From Sarcocystis neurona (lineage: Eukaryota; Apicomplexa; Conoidasida; Eucoccidiorida; Sarcocystidae): a stretch of DNA of 64,000 bases. Positions 1 to 13,120 of this stretch are shown here, in pieces. The position numbers were made by a program, and so were the translations under genes. The stretch's first letter is position 1. Every line of letters starts with the position of its first letter. The DNA lies in NCBI GenBank assembly GCA_000727475.1, contig KL647302.1:2884369-2948368 (forward strand), in the 5' to 3' direction. The notes beneath the pieces are model-generated. The model was not told the DNA's origin. It did no database searches and saw nothing but the letters and a program-made list of their open reading frames with translations.

Positions 1-1386
1 ACGATCAGACAAGAAGGACATTTGTTCTGCAAGAGAAACTGGATAATAAAGATGTTGAAGGCCCGTGTTTCGCATTCGATGCGAAAAAAAGGAATGTGGA
101 TAGCAAAAGCCCACTGTTCTTCAGCCGCAGCAAGAAAAATCAAGGAGGCCACAAGCGTCAACGTAATAGACCCTGGACCCAAATAGCGGGTCTGCGTTAC
201 TACACAGTGTGTAGGAAGGCACACGGGTGTGATATGGGGAGTTCGCAGTTCTTACAAGGTAGACTTCATACACTACTCCAGGCGCAGTACACATACACAT
301 TTGATGGGCTTGCACAATCTTGCAGCAAGTAAAGATGTGCTAGAACCAAACGTAAAAGCCTCTGCTACGGATTTACTCTAGGACTCTTGAACAAAAATCA
401 GTGCGCGCGTGTGTACCCTTGTATGCATGTTGCCGGATGTGCCGGTGCGTGGATGTACGTAGGCATGTACGGATGTGTATCCCTGTGTATGGGTACTGAT
501 GAACTTACACGTACGTGGAAATGCATGTTTTTACAACGCATATCTGGCCATGCGGACGTGAGCGCGTGTAACTTCGTGTATACACATCCGTACGTGTGGT
601 TGTTTATTTGTCCGTGCCCATATGGTCACAGCCGTGTATTACACAAAGACAGACCGACAAATAATCCGATGCATCAGCATGCAAAACGGGTATGCGCGAG
701 TTGGCAAAGAGCGTACAGCGTAACCACCCGCAACAGGAGTTTGATATATATAAATATATGGAATTCTGTAGGGTTGTACCCAAGAGTACACGTGTCTAAC
801 TAATTGTTCACGGAGAGGCACAACTGAAATCACACGTGGTCACTGACATTTGCCGGAAGACTATCTGCGTAACAATACGCAGATTGCACGAGACCCCAAC
901 ACTTAAGTGTGAGACCGCGTGTTTGTGCATACTGTTATGTGACTCAAAATGGGCTTGCAGACCTGCAGAAGGGAATGTACGCATTCGTGCGCACGAGCGT
1001 ATCTGCAGAAGCACGCTGTACTGTGCAACACTCCAGCGGAAAAAACGCAAGCTAAAAACAAGATTGTGCGCCGCACCTACCCACACGTTTAACGTTTTAG
1101 ATAGGTATATATCCACGTAGTGAGCAATGGTCTGTGATAGACTAAATGTTGGACGCAGACGTGTACACGTACACAAACGTATGCCTGCGTCTCTAGGGAA
1201 CAGGTAACTATGCCAGGTACACACGTGTATGTACAGAGTGCTTACTCTTATGAGTCGCACTGGTCGGCTTCAACGCACACATAACGACAGTGCAAGCACA
1301 CGTAATCTGTGTCCTCACTTTCAAACATTGATCGCGTGCCTTAAGTTCTTCTCCCTTCCCGCTGTTCAGGTATGCGAAAGTGACGA

Positions 1387-1518
1387 TATTATAGCCCTGC
1401 CTACACAGTGACATCACATATTATAACCCTGCGTACACAGTAACATCACATATTATAGCCCTGCCTACACAGTAACACTACATACTACAGCCCTGCCTAC
1501 AAAATAACATCACACAGT
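1387..1518. repeat. 32-bp minisatellite, about four copies
   Basis: The word CCCTGC recurs at 1395, 1427, 1459 and 1491, a strict 32-base spacing. Each unit reads roughly TATTATAGCCCTGCCTACAC followed by AGTAACATCACA, with a few substitutions. Copies 1-3 are closest and copy 4 is more diverged, and a partial copy trails off after 1,505. No function is evident. Confidence 0.9.
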
Positions 1519-2480
1519 AACATCACTTACACATCAGCTACTTCAAAGTAAGTGTCTGTGTCACTTCATGGGCATACGGTATGCCGGCTACGTGCAGACA
1601 CCTTTGACACTGTTGTGCACCATCAGCTATGTATTATTCTGTTATTTTTCCTTCCACCAGTGTCTTTGGGTCCACGTTGAACCACGTCCCGTCATGGAAA
1701 TTTCTGAGTTCCTTTTTTAGCCTGGAGTGCGTGTGCAGTTGCCTCCTCTCATTGTACGTGGTACTCTCGACCTTAATCGTGCGCACATCAAGACAACCCA
1801 CAATGTCTTGCCTATCACACCACTATCCTTCTTCTTTTTCTCATCTACATCTGTAAGAGTATATGAGTCTTGGACTTTCAGACGGTACAGTCTGGACAAA
1901 CAGAAGAGCCGCTACATGTTATTGCTTCTCTACAGATCTTAAACCAGGTAATGCGCAAGGTGCCTGAAGTCCACTGCTTATGCGTGTGCATCGCCCTGTA
2001 CAGCAGCCGACGTTGAAGTGAAACCTGTGTGTTGAATAATGTTCGGCGCCTGCGAAGCATTGTTTAGGACAGATATGCAGTCCGTCAGCCACGTCGGATG
2101 CCTTAGAGTACACGTATACAATCGTGACTTTTTCTCTGTACCTGCGTCACGTCGATGAAAGGAAGGACACTCACGTGATCCTTGTGGGCAGGGCGTAGAG
2201 ATCGTAGCGATCGGGAATCGGGCGTATACGCACACTGAAAAAGAGCGGCTACCTGGTGCCTTCTTTGTCCTGCCTCTTACACATCGGTCAGATAGGTGCT
2301 GCGTGTATTTTCTGTGACTGCCCGTCCGCCGAGGCACCTTCACCGGAATTATGTGCGCTTCAGTATGCTGCTGACCGGTGGCAACGCACGCGGTCGCAGC
2401 CCGTCACAGTACATCCTCTCGTCAGTGCTTTTTATGGTATGCTGTTGCATTTGATTTCACTTCCCATGTGGCCTTCACCG

Positions 2481-2483
<3 letters not shown>

Positions 2484-2515
<32 letters not shown>

Positions 2516-2516
2516 G
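2484..2516. repeat. TA dinucleotide microsatellite
   Basis: An uninterrupted run of TA with one G interruption. Similar short TA or TATG tracts occur at about 7,255-7,283 and 9,270-9,295, and one at 8,867-8,895 ends in a GA tract. All lie in non-coding sequence. Confidence 0.85.
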
Positions 2517-5500
2517 TTTATATTTGCACTTTTTGGCAGGTAGACACACATACATACGTATAAGTAGATCTGAGATCGCTGGACGTTCGCGTGTATACGG
2601 CGCTAATCCACATGCACTGATATGGAGTGCCACGACGTAGGCCTACGTTTACGCAAATGTGTCCCTGCCTCGAACCTGTACGTGCCCAACCGCTGGTATG
2701 CGTATGCAGATGCGTTTCCGCGTGAAAGAGAGCTGTCTTCCATTGTTTCTCCACGAGTCAAGGCGCTCAGATTTGCGTGAAGACGGGAAACGTATAGTCA
2801 GATGTACGTTTATACTGGAGAGTACGGACGTTCGAGAATAGCCATTCTTAGTGCTCCCGTTGCACGCACACATGAAGGGGGTCGTGTGTGGAGCCAGATC
2901 TGCACGTGTTTGACACGTACCCTCCTCTGCTGTCTATGTTTTGTCTTCGAAGAAATTCCACATGCTTCAGACGCTTCTGAAAACGCATCAGAATGCGTCG
3001 CTGGAGTTACGTTAATGCAGAACTAGGCAGAGCAGTCCCTTGCTGTTTACCCTGTCATGGTGAGTTAGGGAAGAGCTGGCCACGCACGCCAGGAATTTAG
3101 ATTTTGAGAGCTACAAGCGGTATTTGCGATCTCACGTATAATTGAGACACGTTGAACACCGCAGGGCAACGCTGTATTTATCGAGTCCTTCTTGAGGTGG
3201 CATGTAGAGGAGAGTTCCTGCTTCAAGTGCGTGCTCATCTATGGCTTTAGAAGGCGGTTGCTGGAAAAGAAGCTCTTACCGCCACTGCGTGTTCACCTAG
3301 TACGCTTACGCAGGAGACCTGTTGTCTGTCGTAGAATTGCTACTTGCGGCGTATGAATGCTTGTATATCTATGAAGCTTTTACTGCAATGGACGAAAGCA
3401 ACTGCTGCAGTGAATATGCGGTGCATCACCAACGAAATTTTATCTGTTGCCTCACACTGGGAATACTTGCAAGTCGCACGTACGGGTAAACCTAAAGCCG
3501 AAAACAATGCTTGCGTGGAGTCGCCTGTAAGGACTGCTACGAAGAGCGGCTGGTGAAAACCATACGATATACACACGCGACGAACCGTACGCGCACACCC
3601 GTGTTGAAGGCTACGCATAAGATATACACACGCGGAGCGTCGAAAAAAGCGGTTGACGTAGCCGCGCGTGTGCCGACGAATAGTCCTGGGTGTTACTGCT
3701 TCACGGATAATTTTAGTGTTTATGTGGTGCGCATAGGGGTGCAGATGTGTCTGGAGCTAGGAACGCCAAAACGGCTCTGCCAGCGGAGCACAATTGCCCA
3801 CGGGCCCACACGCCACAGCGGAGTGAAGCTCCACAGAAATTGTTGATGCGTAAGGAGTGATTTCTTGGAATAAGTCTGGCATACGAGAATGAAGCCTGTG
3901 AATGGTGTACATGCAACCGAACATTGTTGTACGCGTATAGGCGCATATCCCCCAAGAGATGAACCAACAGCAGAGTTGTTGCTGTAAGGGCTAGTAGGTC
4001 CTAAAGTATATCCCGTAGCGAGCAACAAACTAAACAAGCAGGTGTAAGCGGCAGCGCTCTGGTACGCGAGTAAGGGTGAATTCGACCTTTGTAGTGTACA
4101 GTTTAACGCTGAGACGTAAGAAAGCCTACACGCGCAGCGTGCTGACGCGGAAATTACAGCATCTGGATGTCTTTAGTGACTTCACACAAACGCGTTTCTT
4201 ATACTTGTACACGTTTGCAAGCGGAAATGCGTGCATACAGGGATGTGGTCATATATATAATTATGTAAATACTGACTGAGAAACACACCAGTACACGCGG
4301 CTACTTGTGTGTACAGCGAATAGCATATACATATGCATGTGGATATATATATATATATTTGTGGGTATATTAATATGAGCACAGCTACTTGTACACCACG
4401 ATGAATGTATAAATGTACGAAGCTGTCGAAAAGGGTGCGCGTGTTCGAAGGGTCAGAACCATACGCTGCGTGTCTGTATGACGTAGACGCGATCAAGGTA
4501 CCATAAAGTATCTGGACCTGTACGCATTCATTTACGCATGTGCATATATCTGTAGGAGGCACGGAGACCTAAAAACATACATAGATGTATCGGAAAAGGG
4601 GGTTGTGATTTGTTATCTAGGGAAAAACCCCAAGCCTGGCGTAGCTCTTACGAGTGCTACGACGAGTCCTGAACGCACCATGTGTTGCAGGTGCAGTAGG
4701 GATGATGTTACGCATACACTTTTATATTTCGATACGTAGATATGCGTGGCCATTCGCGTATCCGTCTGAGGCTTACCAGAGGCAAACGCGAATACGACGT
4801 GTGTACTGGCAGCCACAGACTTGCCGTCACACGTGTACAAATGTGGATCGAGTGAGAGAAAAGGACGCAAGAATCATGATATAAAGCACAGGGAGCAGCC
4901 GGGAAAGTGGTCCAGCTTTAGATGAAAAACCGATCAAGGAGAGAGTAAGAGAAACAGAGGTACTTGTAGTAACGCGTGACTCGACTATCTACGGCGCAGG
5001 CCTACCACTTGTTCGCGTTCTTCCCTCTCCTTGTGAAACGCCTCTCGGAGCGCTATTTTTTGACTGTTGACATCAACAGGTAGAAAAGAACACGGTGAGA
5101 GCAAACACCGTAATTCTCGTCGTAGTTTATCTACTCGATCGGTGCCAATATTTGAACAACCAAATTCGTTTATATGGGAAAATGTGTATATTATTGTAGC
5201 GGGTAGGTATCCACCTATTTGTATTTATGTATATGCACGTCTTGACGATGCACAGCACTGCGTTATGGTTAACCTCAACGTATTTTATTCAGTTACACCT
5301 ACCGCGATTACTCGCGTACTTCTCAGAACCTCAGGTGGCTACGATTAATACTGCAGAGTAAAACAGAAGGCGTGATAATGCCTTGTCACTGATATACACT
5401 GTAGCAGGGGTACAAAACATAGCGTGCTACAGGCGACACAGTCGTATTCAATAATGAATTATTACAAGCTACCTATGGGGCACTTCTCACTTGATTTGTT

Positions 5501-5639
5501 AGCCCTTACAGGGAGGCATTAATGTATCCGTGTAAACCGTGTTCTCCTCGCATTTGTCTATCTCAAGTTTTGTGTAGTGGTGTCTACTCAGGGCTAAAAA
5601 TGTTATGCCTACACACGGGTGTGTGCAAATACATGAGAG

Positions 5640-6310
5640 AAGGAGCAAAGACAAGTGCCATTAGAAGTGTCGTCGAGGCAGTTGAGAGCAAAGAATGAAG
5701 GTTAGTCGAAAGCTGGGCGGAAGGCGAAACGCACGGCAGGAATACAAAAAATACGCAGAACGCGACGAAGCGGAAGAATAAGAAAAAGAAAAGGATAAGG
5801 GGCGGAGACGGGGGCAGGAGGATGCAGAAGGAGAAAAGGGGAAAGGAGGAGGCGTGTAGAAGGAATGCTGTTTTGCGTTCTGTGCCTGCTTGCGTCCGGG
5901 AGCACCTGCCGTGCAGTAAGAAGAGGTTAAGAATTTCACGGAGGGGAAGAAAGGAAGAAAAAACGAGAAGAGAGACGTCCAGCACGGACGAAGAATACGC
6001 AGGATAAAAATGAACGAACACGAAAACGATCAGGAGCAACAATGTGGAGATGGAGATGCAGATTTTCAAGGGAGCAACTGAGAAGGAAAATACCACGGAG
6101 GCGGCGGACAGGCAAATACGGGGGGGAAATCTTTTGATCAAAAAAACGTCGCTTTGCTGGATGTCAGGCAAATGAAAGCGGAGAAGAAGCAGCCGAATTT
6201 GAAGAGGAGCAAAAAGACCAAGGAAACAGGGACAAGAAAACCGCTGACGGCAGGAAAGACGAGGCGAGGGTGAAGCACAGCAGAAAGACGAAGAAGAAAA
6301 CCAGAACTAC
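5640..6310 (+). other. Purine-rich block, possible exon of unknown gene
   Basis: About 670 bases with strong purine bias on the + strand. The + strand holds a frame from about 6,000 that contains a single in-frame TGA near 6,079 and then stays open to a TGA near 6,270. Its second half is basic, with the motif KKTKETGTRKPLTAGKTRRG at its end, which resembles a lysine-rich C-terminus. The opposite strand is open for 195 codons (5,584-6,171), but that product is a Phe/Leu/Ser mixture of the kind any pyrimidine-rich strand gives. Purine-rich DNA looks charged and protein-like in several frames, so this is only a possible exon. No domain is recognised. Confidence 0.2.
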
Positions 6311-6319
6311 CGACAGACT

Positions 6320-9300
6320 AAAGGTGCTCTGCACTTCTACCTTCTTGCCTTATTAAAAATCTGCCGCTGAAATTCTCGAATGCATTTGTCTTCTTCCGCC
6401 GTGGTGCGATCCTCCTGTCGCAGTACACGGCTGCACCCTTAACAGCGCAAATCACATTGTTATACGTCACTCACTGCACTAGTGGAAGCCCAGTAATGCT
6501 GTTGTCTCTTTGGCATGATAAGCCTCCTCAGGGAAAAAACAGACGTTCTATGGTAGCATGTGAGTAAGCAAATTCCGCCCCCCCAGATTGGCATATTCCC
6601 TCCTTCACACAAATGGCGTCACACGCCTCTACGTGTAGACTGAGCCCTCTAGGCCGTGCATTAACAGTAGCCGAGGAGACGCGATCTACTATTGCAGCTC
6701 TCCTCGTACAGATGTCACCGCAGAATTCGTACAGCTGTATAAAGCAGGCGCAAATGTACACGGAGCAAGCCGCACCGAAACAGAAAAAGCGTCTCGCTGG
6801 TGAACATTGAAACAGACACAGTCATGTCTCCAAGTACAGGGGGAAAATGTAATAGAGGCATACGCCATCGTGTGGGATGAATAAAGGCTAACCTCGTGAA
6901 TGGTGTCCCCTTTAAATGTCTTGGCACACACATAGATATATATTTTCTCCCCTATATAGCGTGTGTAGCAGACGTACAAATAATACCTAGCATGGTCAGT
7001 CGCATGGCTAGGGACACCGAATATCATATTTCAAGACCGGAATACGATGTTTTGCAGTGTTCACGTGTACAAGTATACACGGAGCACGGCATGCAGCCGA
7101 ATATATTGTGTTGATGCCTCCTCATTCTCACGAACTAAGGCCCTCATTAATTGTAGTCCACAGGAAAATGTGTCTTTCCTCCGCGTATGCTTTACTTGAA
7201 TGTGTCCCACATTCCAGGCACATCGGTTCCCGAAAGGACACGCTAATTATACATAAATATATATATGTATATACATATACGCATATGTGCACACCTTTGC
7301 GCAGTGGTGCTCGGTGGGCACGCGCAAGTGGATTACCCCGGATGCCTAGACATGGAATTGTTGACCCGCACAGGTACACGAGCGTAGGAACACGTCTGCG
7401 CAAAGGTCCAGCAAATGTTCCCCGTTTGTGAACGTGTGCTGTGGTCTGGATCCGCGAAAGTCATTTTGGCTATTTCCCGCTTATGACCACATTCACACAC
7501 ACCAAGTAATGGAACATGCGTATCTGACGTACAATACTCATTGCACAAGCTAGACACACATGTATGTGTGTGGGGATGGGGGAGGAGGAAATTCGTCGTA
7601 GCGCCACGTTGGGCGCCGGCCTACCGTGGACGTATGTATACGCATATTTGATATGTGTGTGTAAAGTGCAGCGTGACGTGTTGCGTATTTGTACATACGA
7701 ACATAAATGCGTACATACGTGCATATGCGTTGGTGACTCGGTGCCTGCAGGGCCGTCGAGAGTGGTACTGTTTCTGTGGCGCCCATACGTGGACGACTTC
7801 GCATCACGCAACAAGAGCCGCAATGATGAAGTCGTATTACTGAAACATGTAATTACCGATGGAGAGGTCGGCTGCATTTTGCACGGGTGGTATGAAAGAA
7901 GAAGAGCGGTCACGTGAGCAACGGACTTTACAGCGCTGTGCGTGCTGGACAGTTGGAACGAAGATGTCATCGCGTGCCAAGGGCGTTAGGGTAACGTACA
8001 AATAAGCTTCTTTCTTCAGCTACGGCCATATCTGGATATCTCCGTGTGTCTGTACGTGTATTGTTATAGGGAAAAACGGGGGTAATTCATCTTTTCGTAG
8101 ATGTGAACGCCGCGTTTCATGCGCGTCCGTCGTTCACTTCAAGTAGGAACGCAGCCACCCAGGAGTACTTATCCGCCACGCAGTGGAAATTCTATGCAGG
8201 AGCGACGCGCCTATTGGCGGTTTCGAAGAAAGAAGGTGTAGACCAGGTTGTCACGTGATTCGAAACTCTTACAAAGGGCGTAATGCTCCCATAAAGCTGT
8301 GCATGTCAGTTCGCATGAGAGAGACAGACGTATTCGTGCACAGCGGTCGTGCCTAGTAACGCATACATACGCATTTATTAATCCTGATCGGCACGCATAC
8401 TGACAACCCCTGACTAACACCTGCATATGCGCGTTTGCCTGCTTGTATACTGCCGCATAGTCATGCTGACGTTGCTTTTATAGAGACGGCAGTCGCGAGA
8501 GATGCAACTGCACAGAACTTGTTTCTTTTTCATCGTACCTTGCTGAGAAAAAGTCACGGAAGGCATATCTGCTGCCGGCTGGAGAGGGTTGGCAACTACT
8601 TCTTCCCTAATGAACTTTTCTCTCCTTTTTCTCAGGCGATCTTTCTCCAGCGCATCCTTGTTTGGGACGCACGAACGCGGTGGACAAAAGGCGTACATTG
8701 TTTCGCTACGGCGTGTGTTCTGAACTCTGTGCAAATACATTGGCATAGAGATTGATAATATAAATATGTAGATATACGTATATAGAAAATGTACACGTGC
8801 ACTTAGGCACTACCGTGTTTGTACGGGCTATGGTACCTACCTACATGCTTATATTCATATTTATGTCTATATATATATATATAGAGAGAGAGAGGTTGAT
8901 TGATATACTTATTCAGAGATCCACATACGTGCATATCTGCTCATTTCACTTGTGACAAGGAGTAGACTAGATGTACACATTTGTATTTCAAAGTGCATGT
9001 AGCTGTAGATGCGCAGCCACTTTGGGCAGAACAACAGATACTCCAGAGGAGCAGAAGGCCCGTTGGTAGTACAACTATCGTCTTTGCAGGGATAAGGGTA
9101 GCTGAAGGTCTTCAGCTGTTCCTTCAGCAATGCACTTCCACATGGTATACACATCGATACATGTGCACCTCTTCGGCGACAAACGTCTTGTGGAGCAGCA
9201 AAAAAGGTGATATATATACGTGTACATACATCTCTATGTATCTATATTCACATGCATATGTACAGACACATTCATACATTTATATATATGTTTACACATG

Positions 9301-10067
9301 TACATATTTATGTTTACATCCCTTCAAAAGTTATCCTTCCTCCGGCAGTACGTCGTGAGACAAATCACCACTTCATGTATGTATATATATATGTACACGC
9401 GTGTTAGATGGGTATGTACGGACATATACGGATGCGCCTGTGCTGGTGTGTGACGCATCTCACACATATAGATCCAATTTGCAACTGACGATACACTGTG
9501 CTTCCGTAGCGTTCTCTAAGAGTCTGCAAGTCAATTTAAGCACAGTCGTTGATATCTAGTCGATTTCACGCCTTTGCGCGTATTCGGAAGTAGACGTGGT
9601 GCTGGGCAGAACTTTGCTTCAAGAACTCTGTGCCTTTTTAGCAGTGTACAGACAAACTCGTGTGCCTTAAAATGCCGAATATAGAGTGTGCGTCAGTTCG
9701 TACGCACTGTGAAAGAGTCGGCGAATGAAAAATTGGGCTCTCCCAGACCTTCGCACGCTGTTACGTGTAGGACTGTACACTGGTGAGTCAAGAGGTGCAA
9801 AGGCAGTACTACTGTAACCAGCTGTATATGTGGGACGAGGAGAAGAAGAGTAACGTGGCGTACCCGTACATATCTCTAAACTAGACATCCGGGGGACGAA
9901 GAGCGTACCCCAGCGCGCCTACTGCTGTATTTACACATCGGCAGGTGCGTACAGACACCTTACTCTTTAGCTTGTGAATACGTATTTGTCCATTCAGGTA
10001 CTAATATTCACACGTGTAAACGGACACTGAATAAGACAGACAAAGACTGGAGCGCCCACAGTTACAG
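6320..10067. other. Non-coding region with TA, TATG and GA tracts
   Basis: No gene could be supported. Frames up to about 165 codons exist but overlap each other on both strands and carry no recognisable domain. Microsatellite-like stretches lie near 7,255-7,283 (TATATG), 8,867-8,895 (TA then GA) and 9,205-9,400 (TATATGTACAT-like words). Confidence 0.55.
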
Positions 10068-10340
10068 AGGAGGATAGTTTTACGATTGCTTCCAACACGG
10101 AAAGCGAAACCCGAAGAATGTGGAGAGAGTGAAGAAGAGCCGCCTAAAGGGAGGAATAGTGTGAAGGAAAATAGGAAGCGACAAATAAAGAAGCACGGAG
10201 GAGACATGCCTGATGACTCAACTCCACATGGAAAGGAAGTTACAGGGACTGGCACAGATCTCGAACAAAGGAAGACACTGTTTTGGAAAGCACCGTTTTC
10301 CTTCTGTGTTCCTTTTGTACTGAGCCGCGTGCGAAGGCAG
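10068..10340 (+). CDS. Possible internal exon, charged protein of unknown function
   Basis: An open stretch of 91 codons follows an AG at 10,067 and stops exactly in phase 0 at CAG|GTACAC (10,340/10,341), a fair donor site. An in-frame TGA lies just inside the putative intron. The product begins strongly charged (ECGESEEEPPKGRNS, then VKENRKRQIKKHGGD) and ends with a more hydrophobic stretch (FWKAPFSFCVPFVLSRVRRQ). Low-complexity charged exons are common in coccidia, but this block is purine-rich and a second + frame across its first part also looks protein-like. The 243-codon frame on the opposite strand (10,001-10,732) runs through the CATA tract and is probably fortuitous. No neighbouring exons were identified. 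Confidence 0.25.
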
Positions 10341-10405
10341 GTACACATTTGAATATATGCATGTGTACATATACGTATCCCTAACAACCCACATATACCT
10401 ATACG

Positions 10406-10431
10406 CACATACATACATACATACATACACA
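10406..10431. repeat. CATA tetranucleotide microsatellite
   Basis: About six consecutive CATA units. On the opposite strand it gives an artefactual Met-Tyr-Val-Cys repeat inside a long chance frame. Confidence 0.85.
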
Positions 10432-13120
10432 AATGCGGCCCCACATACCGCGTACTTGTGTGAAAGTTATGTATATCACGGTATACGCAGGACGGTACTG
10501 TTATGCCACCGGCTGTGGAAACGTCCGATTTCTTGGCGTGCCGCTGCAGGAGTGAGACAAGTAGCTCTGTGACTTTGAACGGTACCGAATCAATGTGTGC
10601 ATACATGCATACATGTGAATATGTAGAGGCGTAGTAGAAACATGCGTTAGGACACAGCCACGTGATGACAAACACGCCGACGAAGACATGTCGATATCTG
10701 TTCCACGATTGGACATTTTCATGCTGATGCACGAAACAGAGTTGAGCACCCCTAGATTATCGAAACTTGGTAGGTAAGCATTGTTCAGCCAGTGTGCATA
10801 AGTACACATACGACAGGCACCGCAGCCCCATGCTAGCCTGCATGCGTATAGTAGGCAGAAGTGCTTCTGCTACACAATGGTGATATATCGAAGCACACTC
10901 GACTTCTCTAGCCCTTGACTGTTGGCTCACAAAATTTCCTTCTAGGCACTGTGAGAGCAAGCGTTCACGCATTCACGATGGTCCTACCCTCCGTACACCC
11001 TGCCCGCACGACTATACAGACTTACTTGTATACCGAGGAGTTACATACATATATATATATATAATTTATATATATATATATGTATGTGTAGATATATGTG
11101 TGTATATATGTATGTAGGTGTGTCAGAATTTGCACAGCGTCCAGTATGGATGATGAACAAGGGATAGAGTGATGCTGGCAAGGGTACAGGCACTGACAGA
11201 AAAAGACAGTAACGGATCACGCAGGTACAAACGTAGCCAAGGGTGGGCGCTACGGTTATCTTCTAGCTGCGTTTTTTCTCTACAAAGTAGTTGCAACTAC
11301 TTCGCACTACTAGCCGCACAGGTATTCGCGGGTGAACATTGCAAATACGGGTATCTACCAGCATTTATCTGCACGTAGTCTTTGAATGCACAGATAAATG
11401 CGGACATAAGTAGCTGCTTGCATGTACAGCCTCTCGACTGATTGCACACACGCGTGTGTACTGCAGATCGATGCAGCTAACCTACTTTAGTACTTCAACA
11501 TCTGGACCAACGTACAGCTATACATGCACACGCCCTCTGTTTCTATCTAATTTGAGACACTCGCGTACAACGTCGTCGCTGCGGCTGATGATAAGCAGCG
11601 GCAACAATCTACTTTAGAGCATTGAGTGCGTAGGTTATTTCGAGGAGACGGGTGTGGTCAGTACCCAGTCCCTCTTCATATGTTAGAGAAAACCGCCCCT
11701 GTACTTCGCGACCTGCGGTGGATAAGCGCTCCTTCTTCGATGCTTACGCGCTGATATGTGCTGTCCCACCATGTAATAGCGTGATTTGTCGGATATGGAT
11801 AGCGCAGCCCAACTATCAAGTAAGGCTTTTGTAGCTACACATATTTTGCAGAATTTTCTACGGACGTATTACTCCATGTGGATTCCACTTGCTGTAATGT
11901 GCTAGTAGCGTGGCAGGGGGAAATCGTAGAATACAGAAGCGTGTAGATGAGGTGTGCGGTGTGGAGTGTGTCGAGAACCATAAGCGAATCACTACACCAA
12001 GGTGACGCACAGACGTTGTACAGGCGAACTGTCTTCTCGTGTGGCAGGGGGACGAAAGCGCACCTATTTTATGCCGCACTTGTGGAGAACTGACCAGTGG
12101 CTACAAAGGAGGTTTGAAAGACTGTACGTAGCGTTTTGAATTTACGGAATCCACAGGGTCCCGCGTATTTCTGCGCACTCTTACTGCTGGTAGACACACT
12201 CGTTGGCCGACGGCACAATATTCGCACTGCTTCGATTTACTGAAAAAGGGACTGCCCCTGAACCGTGTGAATAAACGCATCCTACTTTATTATATTTCAC
12301 GTGAGTGGCTTATACCGTGGCCGTTGAGTAGGTGCTTCTTTCGCTCTGATGGCACCACACCACAGGCTTCGTTCTGCAACAGTTTCTACGGCGTTTCTCC
12401 TTCTCCACCTTGAAAAAGCGGTCTCAATCTCTACAGGGCGTCTGCGGGCTTCGTAGAGTACCCCCCCCCGCCACTTACGCCCTCTTCGACACTAGTTTTA
12501 AAGCGCTTACGCGCTACGTAGATATACAACAATACGCACAAATAGATTGCATACACATGTGTATGACTCACGCGGCACGTTTGCGTGTTCGACCGCGACT
12601 ATGTCGTAACCGGCATAACAGGCGACGAAACATTGAGACGAACATGACAACAGTTTGCATCACATGCGAATTCGACAGGTCAGACACAATCAACAGCAGT
12701 CCGTGTAATCCTGGAGAAGGTTGCGTGTAACATTCAGGGAGGCGTTCGCAACCTCCCACTGTACAGTTACACGTAGCGGTACACCAGCTGAATCATCGTA
12801 GGCCCCATGAGTATAAGCACCGCTTTTCACATTAAACTGAAACTGGCAGATATGAATAATAGGTCGAAGATATACCAGAATACGTGCATATATACATGTA
12901 CTTAACTGCGTGCAAAGAATTGTATCACACAAATGAATAGGCGAACGTACAAACATTAAAAACATGTGTGAAAACAACAATACCAGGACGAATCCTACAA
13001 ATATACGTATGTGCCTACATACATTGGTACTTACGTATGTGCAGAGGGTAGCGTGACATACGTGAGTACTTTCGTGTACACATCTGTAAGTATATATGTA
13101 TACACTACTATGGGGAGACA
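10432..13120. other. Non-coding region
   Basis: No gene could be supported. A possible short initial exon lies at 11,171-11,224 (ATG, frame beginning MLARVQALTEKDSNG, ending at CAG|GTACAA), but no partner exon was found. The stretch also holds the AT palindrome near 11,065 and a run of nine to ten C residues near 12,461. Confidence 0.5.
11041..11088. repeat. AT-rich palindrome (potential cruciform)
   Basis: ACATACATATATATATATAT is followed by a short AATTT centre and the near-perfect inverse ending TATGTATGT. One extra base at the centre is the only clear break in symmetry. Arms are about 20 bases. It sits in non-coding DNA. Confidence 0.8.

Larger units (their letters stand above)
1..5640. 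other. Gene-poor region with short-word alternating purine-pyrimidine DNA
   Basis: No coding region could be supported here. Open frames are short, lie in all six frames and lack convincing splice sites. The sequence is full of words such as ACACGTGTAC, GTGTACG and TACGTG, which makes translated frames artificially rich in Cys, Val, His and Tyr. It contains one clear 32-bp tandem repeat and two short TA tracts (about 2,484-2,516 and 4,343-4,359). Confidence 0.6.

Noticed and set aside
5584..6171. 195-codon Phe/Leu/Ser-rich open frame on the - strand
   Set aside because: It is the shadow of a purine-rich + strand block. The apparent hydrophobic segments follow from pyrimidine-rich codons.
10001..10732. 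243-codon open frame on the - strand
   Set aside because: It runs through the CATA microsatellite and a pyrimidine-rich block, which remove stop codons on that strand. The product is an irregular Cys/Tyr/Ser mixture with no domain.
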